Below are positions 1 to 15,100 of a stretch of DNA of 64,000 nucleotides, piece after piece. Origin of the DNA: Pipra filicauda. Its lineage: Eukaryota; Chordata; Aves; Passeriformes; Pipridae. A program made the translations under genes and the position numbers. Each line of letters begins with the position of its first letter. Position 1 is the first letter of the stretch. The notes beneath the pieces are model-generated. The model was not told the origin of the DNA, did not search any database, and worked only from the letters and a program-made list of their open reading frames with translations. The stretch lies in the NCBI RefSeq assembly GCF_003945595.2, contig NW_024104998.1:1133224-1197223 (forward strand), in the 5' to 3' direction.

Positions 1-28
1 TGTCTCTGATGTATATGTTTTCCTACAG

Positions 29-172
29 ATTGGGTCATACTTTGGGGGTGTTATTACCACAGTTGACATCGATAGGGACTCATTTACAGACCTTCTTCTT
101 GTTGGAGCTCCTATGTATATGGGAACTGAGAAAGAGGAGCAAGGGAAGGTATATGTTTACAGTCTGAACAAG
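29..172 (+). CDS. ITGA1: ITGA1 exon a (FG-GAP blade with calcium loop)
   Basis: 48 codons, phase 0 at both ends, acceptor tcctacag and donor gtaaga. It encodes fragment residues 1-48, with the calcium loop DIDRDSFTD at 65-91 followed by LLLVGAPMYMGTEKEEQGK, a strongly conserved alpha-1 propeller stretch. Confidence 0.96.
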
Positions 173-3100
173 GTAAGAACGATGTTTATTGATCAGGAAT
201 AGAACATGCTCTTTACTGTCTTCATATCCTTATTTTAAAGAAAGATGATAATTTGAACTGGGGAAGATGACCTGTTGAAAACAGAGAAACACAATTTTGA
301 CAATTAAGCTTATAATGCAACTAATTTTAAAACTTTATTCTCAAACTCTTTCTAACAGACTGTATTATGTATATATCCTATAAGCATATATCCTATAAGC
401 CGCAATATGGCATACATGCAAATTTATAGGATTAATTTTCTATCACATTTTCTTTTTGCTTTCATAGATTAGGAAACAGTAAGGCTCATCCATCCTAAAA
501 GTGTGATTTCCAGTCTCCTTGCGACTTGCTTAGCAACCTAGAGCTAAACACCATACATTCAACAGCTTTTAAACATGTCCCACTAGACTGAGGATTATAG
601 CAGCCACACCTCAGTTTCTTAATTTGATAAGTTTCTCCTTCCAATGTCTATGCATACTTTTTCTTCTTTTTTTTTCTTCTTTTAGTCCAGCACCATTGTG
701 TATTGTTATAACAATTATCAAAATATGTCTTAGCAATGATGGTCTCCTAAAATACTGTTTCAAGAAAGGGACCTGGAGATACTGGATATATTTGACAAGT
801 AATTCTTCCAATTTCTACATTCGTGTCACTAACAACAGATTGCTGGTGAATAGAGTTGGTGAGAAAACAAAAATTCCATGTCCTCCAGCAATTTGGGGTT
901 TGAAATTTGTCTTTCCTGTGCTTCCTTTTATTTTCTCCAAAGAAAGGAAATACAGCAACTGCTTGCCACTGCTAATCTCTAACATGGAACACATGTGACC
1001 AACCTCTTGGAAAGATTGGTTAAATACCATAGTGACTGTGTGTTTTTGGTCTAGGATGCACTCTGGATCAGATCATGTATGTTAGGCCATGGTGAATGTC
1101 TGTACTGAGGGCAAAATTCAGTCTAAGTAGAAGAAATGCTATCTTTTATTCTGGAATAACAGTATTGCCATCTGTGTTTCATCAGAAACTTGGCTAACTT
1201 CTCAGATTAAGAGAATGCCTTTAGAAAAACTCTTTACACTATCTAAAGAATGAAGTGGTTTACTTACAATAACATCCAAAAGTTGTTATGATACTATGCT
1301 TTCCTGTGAAACTCTAACTTCAAGAAGTATGCAGAAGCCTCTAGATACAGAAAGAGGGGAAGCAAGAATGTCTTTCCCACTCGCTGCTCATAAAGAGCAT
1401 TTGAATTATAGTTATAGAATCACAATTTCTACAGTGCAATCAATCACTAGGAATAGAATGTAATTGTTTTGTTTAATTCATCTGTTTGTCTTCTGGACAG
1501 GAGCTCTTATAAGTCTGCATTGCTAAAACAATGATGGAAATTCACAAACTGCAAATCTGTTCTTTCACAGACAAATTTTGAATATCAGATGAGTCTCGAG
1601 CCTATAAAGCAGACATGCTGTTCACCGTTAAAACAGGACACCTGCAAGGTTCTTAAGAATGAGCCTTGTGGTGCCCGCTTCGGGACTGCAATTGCTGCAG
1701 TGAAGGATCTCAATCTTGACGGATATAATGACATTGTAGTAGGTTCTCCCTTAGAGGATGACCATCGGGGAGCTGTTTATATTTATCATGGCCGTGGCAA
1801 AGCAATCAGTAAAAAATATTCACAGGTATGAAACAAAACTTTGGAGATTGCCAGCCTCTCTAATGTATATAATGTATATAACCCTGTCTTCCCAACTTAG
1901 TATCAAACTGTGACTTGACCAGTTGTAACAGCTTCTTTTTTAAAATTGCTCTGTACTTTTGAACTCATACTGATTTAATTGAATCTGGCTCTTAATGGTG
2001 TTAGAAAATATATTTGCTTGTTTCTGTTAGAAACATTCTAATGTGATCTGTACAGCCAAAAAGTACATGTTTTGCAATCTGAAAATTTATAGTGTGTTCA
2101 TCACCATGGTCACTGTTTTAGGAGTATTGTAATGAAAATTTAATATACTTAAAAGCATCTAAACCCCATCTCACTGCCATCAAATGCATCTTGACTGCTC
2201 TTATAAAACCCTCCAATGTGCACTGCATTAACCTTTTTACGCATTTCACAGCGTATTGCATCAGGTGGAGATGGGGAAAAAGTGAAATTTTTTGGCCAGT
2301 CTGTGCATGGAGAAATGGATTTAAACGACGACGGGCTGATTGATGTTACCATCGGAGGCCTTGGTGGGGCCGCCCTCTTCTGGTATGGAGACTCACAGCA
2401 ACTGTCAGGACATAAACTTTTGCTTTTTGGTACCAATGTAACTTGCATGTGTGACTGGTTTCATCAGGATACTGGTTTCGTCTCGTGCTTTGACACTGAC
2501 TGTGAATCTTCATCTTTTTATGTCTCTCTGGAGGAACGAGCATAAAACAATGTATACAGTTATAAATAAAGGAATGTTATAGAAACCTTGTTAGCCTAGT
2601 ATGAAGAACTTATCCTCCTAGACTATCTTCAAAATAGAAACTAATTCTAATTGTGGCACTATGTAAAATAGAAACAACCCCTAATTGTTCTTTTTTTCAC
2701 AGTATATTGCATATTATCTTATTAACAGTATCAAGAACAGGTTCAAATGTAAAGGGGTCACTAAGAAAACTGATTTTATTTCCTAATGTGAAAACTCCTG
2801 TTTGACTTCCCACAGAAAATCTGAAAAATTTAACTAAGTTTTCTGGTTAACAGTGAATTCATTTTCTTTATATGAGAGTATGATTCAGATGTCATAATGA
2901 GCAATACAATATTTGAGAGATACGAGAAATAAACAATATGATATGAAACACCTCATTTCTAAAGCACAACTAAAACTATTTCTGTCCCTGTTATGGAACT
3001 TGCTAACCCACTGCTAATCCTTGCCTTCGCTGTCCTGCTGTTTCACCTGACTGACCTGCTAGGTGGTCAAAGTTTGTCAAGGCTTGCTACTATCCTCAAG

Positions 3101-6100
3101 CTCCCAGCTCCTCACCTTCACCTGGTAGTTTCTTTCTAAAAGTTCCATGTGTGCACAAAGTGTCATGCCCTTTCACTGCATTAGTTAGATTACAAATCTG
3201 AAGAAAGTTATTTTGCCAGCTAATTTTTTTGCTGGTTTAGTACACTGACGTAATGCATCTCATGGCCAAAAGGGAACTCAATCAGAGCAAAGGATGAGAC
3301 AGGAATGCATTGAAGGGGTTAAAAAGAGTTAAAGTGAAACAAATTAGGGGTGAATCTCAGCCTGTTTATCTACTCAGAACCTAAGAGATGGCACACTTCC
3401 CTCCAGCTTATGTATAATATTATGTTCATCCGTGGATACTCTTGACGATGAGTCTGGGCCTTCAGTCTCATAAAATGGGACTGGCTCTACAGAATTGCTT
3501 AAATGCTTTTGGAAATATTTCACCTGGTATCTGTTCTGAAACAAGTACACCAGTGTGGAGAAACCCTGTGACTGTTTCCTCTGTAATTTCTTTTTCACTG
3601 GTATTATGTATAGAATATGTAGTTAATTACTTCTCTAGACCCATTTCTCTAGACTCACGTTGCTCTTGTCCCCAGTTCTTCAGGGGTTTTCCCTCCTGAT
3701 TGATTTTAAAAGTTGAGCTTTTTAGGTTTTGGCTGCTGAAGATATTTCTTTCCCTCCTCGTTGTGTTCCTCACTTTTTTGTTTCTGTATGATGAGTTCTC
3801 TCTGTAATGGCAGTTCGCAGGTGTGTAATAGTCTGCATAAATGGAGAAAGGCAAATGCAGAACGAAAATGTGCCAGAGAAGTGCATTGCAACTACCAGGT
3901 GCTTTCACAGCATCACACAGCCAGGACAGAAGACATGAAATAAAACATGGCCCCTTAACTGACACAACATGGCCAGTGCTGTGCCTGCAACTGCACTGCA
4001 GCATGGTACCACCGCCATGTGCCACAGGAATCCCATTTCAGTTGTGGATTTTGCACTTCTGTTATTTTCCAAAGAACGTTAAGGGGTTTTTTTTCCTTTT
4101 AGCTAGACGTGTTTTGACAGTTGAACTCGATGATCTTAAAAGTCTTTTCAAACTTAAACAATTCTATGATTCTGCAGTTCTGTACCTGTATTTGAATGTT
4201 GAAGATTGAAATTTGCAGACTTTGTGAGTTGATTCTTAAATTTAAAAAAGTTGCTGCTGTTATTTCCAAGGACTTTCTTTGTGTTTTTTTAAGGTCTCGT
4301 GATGTGGCTGAAGTAAATGTTTCCATGCAATTCACACCTAAAAGTATCAATATCCAACAACAAAATTGCCAGATAAATAAAAGAAAAACAATATGTATAA
4401 ATGCCACAATTTGTTTTAAGACCAGACTAAAGTCAAAAGAAGATATATTTGAATCCAGTAAGTAGATAAGCGCTAAGCTATAGAATATCTAAATTATAAA
4501 ACTGCTACGCTTGAATCCATTTAATAATTAAAAAATGGAATGTAATTTTCTAAATTCACTATTCAAAGTGCATCTAAGATATTTTGAGAAAAAAGAATGT
4601 GTAGAGGCAAAGTGGTTCCTAATATTGATCTCAACTTTCTTTGCAGGTATGCAGTATTGGATTACTCTTGACTCACAAAGACAAATATCTCGAAGCTTGT
4701 TCACAGAAAGCCATGAGAGGAAAATGCAAAAAAATATAACTATCAAAGGGTCAGAATGTACTAAACATAACTTCTACATGTTGGCAAGTAAATCATTTAA
4801 AGTATTTTTCTCATGTTGACACCATAACCCAAATATGCATTCCATTAACTGTAAATTGGACAACAAAATCAGTGTATGGAATTAATCTTAGGAAGTGTTA
4901 TAAAATTTGTTTAACACTTAGATTTATTTATTTATACATGTATAAACTATTTACTTATATGTACAGTCTCTTTACCTATGGCTCTATTTGTGTCTGTCTT
5001 AAGAACGAACATACCACAGTTGGTGGAACCAGCCAGCTATCGTGGTTAGTAGTTTAGGTGCACTCAAAACTCAGCAGGTGCATGTGAGCTAGAGTTCACA
5101 TATTGGTGCATTTCCTCCTACTAAAACATAGTAAAAAAACTTGCAAATTAGGTTTGGGCACAGAGAATACTTATTCACTGCAAAACAGAAATGTATGAAA
5201 TTGCCCAGAATATACCTAAGGAGCAGAGTGAATGGAGTTGCATGTTATAAGCTACCCACAATTAAAATGTTTAGTGGCTTCACAGTTGTATCATAATTCA
5301 ATACTAATGATAAATGATGCCCAGAATTTTCTTCTCCCAATACCAGGCCTAAGTTAGATTTCACACAAGGTAATACTGTTGCTGCTCATCTTACAGATCC
5401 TTTGAGCACACTAAAGAGGAAAGTCTATGAGTTGACAGTTCTGAGATATTCTTAAATAAAACTGTGTTGGACATGCTCAGACTATATGATGTTTTTTATA
5501 ATAAGACACACAAAACATTAGTAGATGTTTGTAAGGATTGGCACTTTAGATGTTTATCAATTGCAAGCACTCAGATGCTTCTCCAGCAAGGATGGCAACA
5601 ACATGACTGAAAAATATATTACCTCAGCATTGTTTGGGGTTTTTTTTTAACCTCCTTAGATACTAAACTGAATGTCCATAACATCAGTTTTGTTTTCTTT
5701 ATGTTCTAGGATAAGCCTGACTTTCAGGACTCTGTAAAGGTTTTGCTGGAGTTCAATTTTTCTGATCCAGAGAGTGGACCTGTTCTTGATAGCAACCTGC
5801 CAAATTCAATATCTGAATACGTAAGTTAGTAAGATTCTGTATCAATAACCAAAGTATTTAAGGTAGAAACTGTAGCCCACACAAGAGCCAAAACTGTTGT
5901 CCACAAATTGGCTAAAGAGGGTGGGTCATTGAGCCTATCTAGGATATGTTTCCGCTAAATGAGTATTCAGGAATAAAAAGCATGATTCAATTTGCTTGCA
6001 AACCAGGCTGGGGTTTTAAAGCTGTCCATAGTTAATTGAAGACAGAAGAGAGCATGGGAATATTAGCCATTTATTTCAGTGGTGTTTGGCATAATTCATA

Positions 6101-9100
6101 CTTCTACTAATGCTTCTTTTCAGAATCTAGGTAAATCTCTTGGAAGGGAATGATTAGAAAGCTTATGTTTCACCACATTTTACAGGATACTGGCATGTTT
6201 AACTGATTAATATTAGAACAGACTTTTCTGATTATCAAACAGAAGACCTTATATAAAATTAGATAATGCATTAAAATGCAAGTATTTAACAAGAATTGCA
6301 ATAAAATTAAGAGTAAACATGCTATTTTTGCAGATTCCTTTCACAAAAGATTGTGGAGCCAAGAATAAATGCATTTCAGATCTTGTTCTTAATGTAAAAG
6401 CAAGCATAGCAGGAGACAGGTAACTACACTGGGTTTATTGTATCACTTGATATCTGTATAAAGTTTCTATGTCAATTATAAATTCTGTGGTCTAGTAAAA
6501 TAATGCCGTGGCATCCTTTCCAAGTCAGAAACAAGATAGTCTGGACACTGGAAGAAGTTCCTCTTTATGTTAAACACAGATTCAACAGTTAAGATGTCCA
6601 ACATTCTTACTTTATTTTACAGCTCTTCTCCATTCATTGTAAAGTCACGGAATGATAAGTTCATGATCCAGCTCTCTGTGAAGAACAAAAAAGACAGTGC
6701 CTATAATACCAGAGTTTTGGTTCAGTATTCTCCAAATATTATTTTTGCTGGCATTGAGGTAGGATTTTTTTCACATTATGAAATTTATCACAACCTATAT
6801 TTCTAGAGAGGTCTGAGGAAGCTTTTTTATTAAACCTGAATTTGACTGCTCTGGCATCATCTCAGTTGGTTTGAAGGGCTCTTGTCCTGGCTTATCACTC
6901 TAAAAGAGTATTTATTTTTACCTGAGCAGGCTTTTGCCTAGCCTCATCCATTAACTACAGACACAAGTTTCACAATGACACTTGGACAAAGTGCCTGCCT
7001 CTTAGAGGAATGTCAGCACCATGAATCATTTGTAGATCTACAGAGCCAGAAATGCCTTGTTATTTGTAATAGAACCCCTGAGTCCCCAGAATTCTCCTTT
7101 TGCATGTGTATAGGAAAAGCAATGTCTTCATAGGACAGAATAGATCCGTGCCTGCATCGTCTCTGTATCAGACAGCATTTCTGAAGGGGCTGTTTTTCTG
7201 CCTGCCTCAGCAGATTTGCTACAAATTCACCTCAGTTCAGGTGAGAAATATTAGGAGAAGTCCTAATCAATAGTCAACAGTCCTGATGCTGCATATTAGG
7301 AGAAGTCAGGGATCCACTGCACTATTGCTGACCTTGTGGCAATAATTGATGGAGTATGAAAGTCACTTTCATTGCTATGTTAGGAACATATTTAAAAAAT
7401 TGCATGTTAAAACTGTGCAATTATAGATATGTTGATGTGCTAGACCCCTTAACTAATTTCCATGATGTCCAGTAGGCATGTAATTCCAAGTGTTCCAAAC
7501 ACCATCGCTGGAAAGGAATAATGGCTAGTAATTGATGTAGATGTCCATAGGTGGCAATTATTTTGCAGAATTTGTGTCTCCCTATTTTTCTTCTAGTTCA
7601 ATCAAGTCTTTGACTCTTACAATATTCTGACAATGAAAAGCAGCAGTGGTATATATATGTGCAGCAGGTCCTTGATGCTTAGTCAAAATTTAAAGTTTTC
7701 TTCACTTTCTTTTTCCCTGTAGGATATACAGAAAGATAGCTGTGAATCTAATCACAACATCACCTGTAAAGTGGGATATCCATTTCTAAAACCTGCAGAA
7801 GAGGTAAAAAGTCCCCCTGCACGGAAATTCTCCTTGCCCCATATTGTTCTAAAGCCAAGGCAGTCCCTAACACCTCTGAATTTCTTTTCTTTTGTGTACA
7901 TCCCAAAAACTGTCCTTTCATGTTTCCCAAACTATCCTTGATGGTAGCTGCACTGAGCCAAATGGGAAAACATCAGATATTCAGTACCTGGGCAGTCAGC
8001 TGTGGTATGTAAGGAGGTAACAGGTGTGTATTGCCATCCTTGACACTGTCAGAAAACAAGTGACGCACCTGGCCAGAAGTGTCTGTGTCTAGGTGTATAG
8101 AGTATTTGTTAGGATATACTGATATGACACAGAGGCTCTCTGCAGCCTGGAACCTATAACTTTAGTTATTTTGTATATAAAATTTAGTCTGTTGAAGAGA
8201 CAGTAAGTTTGTATATGGAAATACTAACCTGGATCTGCAAAGTCAGACATCAAGATTTCACCTCTGCTCAGTGAGGAATGAGAGACCTTTCCAGCAAGTA
8301 GTCTACTCAAAATCAAACTCCACCTTGAACACCACCACTGATGTCTGTATCTCCTGTTGGAATAGAAAGGGAGCTTTAGCTAAACTAAGCCTTTGAAAAA
8401 CCGTACTTACATAGTTCTGATATTGAATTGGTAAAAATCAATTTGCATGCAAAAAAGACTGTTTTTCCTGGCAGTTTCTTCTTTGTTCCTCTGTCATGCA
8501 GAGGGAGAATCATGAAATATGTCTTCTTACATTGCCCCCACACACATGCATTCCAGCTTGTGTCTTGGACTTGTAGAGATTAAGTCATCTGTTACCTTCT
8601 TGCAGCCAAATAAGCATACTATCCAATGCCTGTGCCCACGACGTTCCATTCCCAGCTTTGCGGGATTTTTCATATTTTCCTTTCATGCTTCAATTCTTAG
8701 TTTGCCTGTAGCTACAGAGCCCTAAATTTAGAAATTTCACCATCTACTTTGCATCAAAAATCAAGTAATCTCTGACTCACTAATAAGCATTCCTAATCCA
8801 TTCCTTTTTAAAGCCTCTTTTTTTTTTTAATATAAAGAAATATCTAAGACAGGTTTCTATTTTATTTCCCCGAGATTTCTCAGTTTTGAAAATTGAAAAC
8901 AGTCTTCTCTTTAGCAAGTGATAACTGTTATATTTCCTTCTTGGTTGGGACAAATTCAAAATAGTGGATTCATTCATAGAAAACTGATAAAACATGACTA
9001 AGGATTCTATGGATAAAAGTAGCAAAAATTTGTACAATTTTCATTATATCAAGCCCTGTTAGTGTGTTGGTTTTTTTTTTCCTTTTAAAATACATAATAT

Positions 9101-12100
9101 ATTTCTCTACACAGATTTCCTTCAAAATATCATTTCAATTCAACGCATCATATCTCCTGGAAAATGCTACTATTCATGTATACGCAACAAGGTTAGTTGC
9201 AGTCTTTGCCTTCTGATCTTTTTTTTCATAGAAAGCTCTACAGTTTTGTGTTTTGTAGTAAAACACAGATGACTTCTAAACTCAGAAGTGGTAAGCCATC
9301 TATAGAGCTGGCACGCTTACAGATGTATTCAGTTCAGCAGTGGATTGAGTGGACTAAATAAATAGCTGTTAGCCTCTACAACCTGAGAGTCACAAATGAG
9401 TCATAATTTCTGGTACTTTTACCTTCAGCAAAGGTTTATTCTCCTACAAAATTACGGCATACTTTAGCATGAATCACAGTTAACAAAAAGCTCTGGCCTT
9501 CAAAGAGTAAGAGCATTGCTGTAGTCTCTGATAAAATAAAGGAATGCACTTGCCCTCAGTGTTTATTGTCCCTACAAAACCCAGGGATGGTGTGGCCCTT
9601 AATTCCCATTTTCATTCAGTCAGCTGCAGTCTGTAATTTTAACAAAGATGCTTTTATGAGCTGGAGCTGGTGCAGGACTTATCAGTTATTGGAAGTAGTA
9701 TTTTGAATTTATTTTTAGGAGACAGGAATTAACTGGAAATGAGTAGTATGCTTTTGTATCAGAGCTGTAGGTATTTCAGTTTCTTAAGATCCTTTTCCAC
9801 CCAGCAGTTGTGCTGCGTCTGCAACAGTCTGATCTGAGTGACATGTGTTGTTTTGTTTTAGTGACAGTGAAGAACCACCTGAGACGTTGAGTGATAACAG
9901 AGGACATGTTACAATTCCAGTAAAATATGAAGTAGGATTAATCTTTGTAAGGTATTCATGCTTCTCTGTACTTTATTTGTTCACACAGCAAATAGCAGGT
10001 GTTCAGAGAGAATATAGTGTTGTTTAGCTGTTGAACTGTGCTCAGTATTTACTGAAAACAGCTTCAAGGCTCATAAAAAGGAAGCACAGGCTTTAGTGAA
10101 AAGAGAAATTACAGGAAATATTGGAGCAGTTACTGCCCATATTTGGCTGTAATTAAGTATTATCTATTTAAATTTGGTCTGCAGTTTGTAAGTAAAACAG
10201 CAGGTTTTGTTCCTGTACTTTGCCATATTAATTCAAAGTGTTTCAGGTACATCAGCTTCCTGATGGCCATGGCTTTATATCACTATAATATTTTGTGGTG
10301 TGGTGTTAGATTTCCATCTTCAAAAATTATTCTTAATTTTAGGTTCTTAGAGTTTGTTTTTATAAGTTCAGACCTAAACTTTAGTGCAGGTCTTGTAGTA
10401 CGCTTTATTTTCAGAAATAGCTAGAATGCAGTTAAATTCCATATCTGAAAAGCTTTATGAATACTATTAGTAAACTACATTGCATGGTTTGCAGGTGTAA
10501 ATAATTAAGCCAAATTCATTTTGGATGCATTTCATGGTTCAAATCCAGTCTTTGTTTGTCCCACAGGTAATCAGGTTGGATTTAGAACATACTGGTTTTG
10601 TTCTGGTTTTGCTTGATTCTGTCTTTTATAGGAGGCTGCCTGTCTCACGTGGCAATACCCAGGATAAGAGACTGCATGACTAGAATAAGAAAAGCAAAAT
10701 CAGACTCTGATGGATTATTTTTTGGAATAATATTTGCTCATTTTGTAGTTTTATCTGAACAAAATGTTCTAAATGTATGTAATAAAAAGTGAGGCCTACT
10801 CAGAAAACAGAACAGCTGAACTTCAGTGGAAGTAGCAGTGCACTCTTAATTGCAAGACTAGTCCTGAAATTCATTAAATAATGAAAAGGCTTATGTTATT
10901 AACTGATAGATTTTTATGAAGTTTTTGTGCTTACTGGGGTTTTTGTGTGTTTTTTAACCCACAGCATTTTCAAAGAGCACCATGTTATAATTGGGGCAAA
11001 TGATACCATCCCTACCGCTATTAACACAACAGAACAGATCGGGGATGAAGTTACTTTACATTATAGGGTAAGAAATGATTAAAAATGTAGGATACAGGTA
11101 CTAGCGTAATCTTCTTCTTTTTTTTTATTTTTGTCTTGAATTGCTTAATGTGATAGCCTATTACTAAAATAGCAGGTATGCAAACTGTTAAACCTTCTCC
11201 ACTCATATTTTGTGTTTTACACTTTTTTTTTCCCTTCCTTTGGAATAATGTGAGTCAGAGAGTCTGAGAGTGGTCCATCTCCTGCAGTGTAGTTCTGGTG
11301 GGTTTTAGAGCTGCTATCCTCAGCTGGGGAAAGAGCGTGTCCTGGTAAATGAGAATTTGGCCTATGCCCATTGCAGTTCAGAACGACTATTTCCAAAATT
11401 GAGTCAAATTTGTAAAAGGCAAATGCCATGCTCCAAGAATGTGGTCTTCCTAATGGAATGAATACTGCAAAGTATCTTGTGAGATCCCTGCTGGACTGCT
11501 ACATCCAGACTCCCAAAATACAAAGGACATGGATCTGCTAAGATGGGTCCGGAGGAGGGCCATAAAGATGATCAGAGGGCTGCAGCACCACTCCTACAAG
11601 GACAGTCTGGAGCAGTTGGGGCTGTTCAGCCTGAAGAAGGCTACAGACAGATCTCATTATGGCTTTCCAGTACCTAAAGGGGGCCTACAAGAAAGCCAGA
11701 GAGGGACTTTTCATGAGGGTATGTAGTGATAGGAAAGGGGGAATGGCTAAACTGAAAGAGAGCAGGTTTAGATTGGATATCAGGAAGATATCTGGTGGTG
11801 AGGCACTGGAGAAGTTGTGGATGCCCCATCCCTGCAAGTGTTCAAGGCCAGGTTGGACAAGGCTTTGAGCAAGCTGTTCTAGCGGAAGGAAGGTGTCCCT
11901 GCCTATGGCAAGGGGAGTTGGAACTAGATGATCTTTAAGATCTCTTCTAACCCAAACCAGTCCATGATTCAATGAATCTGTGACTAAAAGCGCAGCCTAA
12001 ATTTGCTGCAGGACTAAATTCACTTATCTTGAGAGCATCCTTGTTTCCCAGTGTCAAAATCCAAAACTGAGCAAGGGTCCCATACAAAAAGCATAAAAAT

Positions 12101-15100
12101 CTAGGAATCAATTTCTATCTGTAAAAAATGAGCCATGGGGAAATTCTTGCTCTCACTAAATAGCAAAGGCAAAGCGTTTTTTTTCTTGTTTTTTAGCCCA
12201 CCTACAGTCTTTTACTCAGTTACATTTTTAAGTATAAAACCTTAAATCCATTTATGTCAAAGCTTTTGTGGACAAATGGGCAAATGAGTAGCCAGAAGAA
12301 AAAAGGGTAAAAGATTCTTAAGCATTTATTAAGTTTGCCACTTCAGAGACAAGATCACTAATTCCCCTGCCAGCAATTCCACTTAGGTATTTCTCCATCC
12401 TCAACCGCAGCAAGCCTTTCCAGAAAGAGTCTCAGAGAAAAGAGGAGAGAGGAGCAGGTGATTGGAAGGGCAATTACCTAAGCATATCTGAGGAGGAACC
12501 AGTAGAAGCCACCACTGATACAGTGGCTTCTCTCCTATGTTAAAGTATTTGGGTGTTTATTATATATTGAAATGAAAGACATTTTATGATCTTCCCGGAT
12601 GATAAGAAGATACAGTAAGCAAGACAACAAGAAGGAATTTATGTCAAAATGGCCTCTTTCATCCTGTTAATTTGATTTTCTTCAACAGAGCATTGTATTA
12701 CCAAAGACTACAAAAGAATATGTCTGCTAATTCACAAGAAGCTGTTCTTGGAAAAGTAACTGACTGTGGAAATGTAAAAATAAAAAGAAAAAATAAAAAT
12801 ACAGGAAAGGAAAAAACTCACAATCAAAAACTAACAAAATAAGAAAAGAACTAATAAAAACATTTTTCTTTTTTCATAGATTGAAAAAGGTGAACATTTT
12901 CCAATGCCAAACCTCACACTGCAGATCTTTTATCCCAACGTAACAGCAGCCAAGAACACTCTTCTATACCTTACTGCATTGTCACATACCCAAGTAAGCT
13001 ATGAATTTGTACTTTTATGATAAATTTGAATTCAAAATTTATGCTGTAAGAAACTGCAAAATGTAAACATTTGAGATGCCTTGCGACAAGGTAGATATAT
13101 TGCTTTCAGTCTAAATAACAAGATGCTGGTGTTTTAAGAGTACGTACAGATGTGCATAAGAAGACAGAGGGACAAATTTTCTCAAAAGAAAACATGCAGA
13201 TTTAAAATTGTATTGAACAATAACTGGACTATAACAAGGCTAATTTGTTATATTGCCAAGTGCTGAGATGTCCTGACTGAGATATGAGCCTCCATATGGT
13301 TGTCTCCATTGTCAGCAGTGTGAATTGCAAATTCTCTAATCCTGCTGTACATCCAGACCTCAACGTTCTGTTCAGTTCTCTTCTTTCGGTTACTGAAATT
13401 AACCTTCCTGCATGTCTGCTCTCCAGCACTAGCAGTCCTCTGGCTTCTTCCTTCTCTGGGGCACTGAGACATCTTGAAGGGGATGGTAGGTCATATCTTT
13501 CAAATGCTCTTCACTGCAGCTCTCATTTGAGTTTTTCAATGTCACTCCTCCAGTGCAGCTGGAGATCACGCTCCAGTAAATTCCATGACTCTAGATCTGT
13601 AGATCTTAAAACTAGAGCTTTATCAGTAACTGGGTGGCTGAAGAACCCAAATATCACCAAGTGGTGACCTAAACCTCCTTTTTTTTTTTCCTTCTGCTCA
13701 GAGACACACAAAGTACACCTCCCTCCAAATATTTTACTTAGTTTTGAGATGCTGTCCAACTTAAAAAAACCCCTAAAATATAGAAACAAAAGTTCAAGGT
13801 TTACTTTAAAACAAAACAAAAACAAACAAGCAAACAAGTCATATTTAGAATACAAAAAAAATTGTATCTTTTCTTGTTTCCTGTCCTCCATTATTTTCAC
13901 TCCTAGGCAATCACAGCATTTGACACAAATTTGGTTTTTTGTAGGGGCAAAATTCATCTCCTGCTAGCTACGCCCTAGTGACAGTAGTGTGCCAAGTGCA
14001 CTGCAGGGGATTTGTAAACCTTTTCATGCTAGCAACATGAAAGTCAATGACCTGGCTGAAAAGAAATTAATTCCCCCACACTGAAAACACCAGAGAGTTT
14101 CCAAGCTGCCTGTGAATGAGTCACAGAGATCTACTCCCCCTCTCTGGACATCGCAGTAGAGGATTCTGCATCCTGCACTTAACCTGACTGTTTGCTTGCT
14201 ACGGCAGAACCTCTTTGGATTCCCATGCTAAAGCTATTTAGCTCTTTTAATAATCAACTCTTGCTGTTTCTCATAGTGGTCATCTTGCAGGAAGCTCTTG
14301 TTTGCTTCTACAGATGTTTAAGTAGCTGCAGAGAGTTTATGTTGATTTATCTCATAAAAATTTCATTTGCTGTTTGAATACTTCAATACCTACACTATCT
14401 GAATTCCTTATTCTGCACTCTTGCAATATGCATTTAGTGGCTAGTAAACATTATCATTGTCATTAAATATAAAATATTATTAATTTTGGCTTGTTGTGAA
14501 AGCATTTTTTGTAATAGATTGCATATGTAGACAATAATTATTTGTATTTCTGCTAACAGAATGCCATCTGCCAAAGTAGTTACCCTGTAGATCCCTTAAA
14601 GATCAGCACTGGGAAACCATTTGTGTTGTCAAAAATAAAAGAACCTATGAAGGATACAATTATGGTAAGTCTAATTATAGGATATATATTCATCCCAGAT
14701 ATTAAACCGGATCTTAGAGCTGAATACTTCTGCAATACATGTATAAAAGCTGCTCTCAAACTGTATCCCTTGGAAACTCATTTTGTCTTAATAGCCTAAA
14801 AAGTCTTTTTTATGTAGACTAACTATTTGGCTACAAAACTGTATGTGGAATTGAATTTAGATGATTTGGGTTTTTTTAATTTAAAAAATATGTAAATAAC
14901 AGTAACACATTTTACAACTGAATAAATCTTCATCATCTATGTTCCCGTTGTAATTAATAAATAGTAATATTTTAAATGCTTCTAATCACCCAATCAGCTT
15001 TTTTAGACATCTAGTTCAACAGATGTTCAAATGCTAGCACTCTGATCTGGCAGATTTTCCATGCAACTATAAATGATGATCCCATTTGGAAAGGATTAGC

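Noticed and set aside
9947..9952. Donor gtaagg at 9947 as the end of ITGA1 exon k
   Set aside because: It shifts the frame in the next exon and gives a stop at 11001-11003. The donor at 9952 preserves alpha-1 similarity and spacing.
13284..13957. Open frames of 127 (+) and 144 (-) codons in an ITGA1 intron
   Set aside because: No motif or family similarity recognised, low-complexity Ser/Lys/Phe runs, and overlapping frames on both strands. Possibly an old unrecognised repeat.
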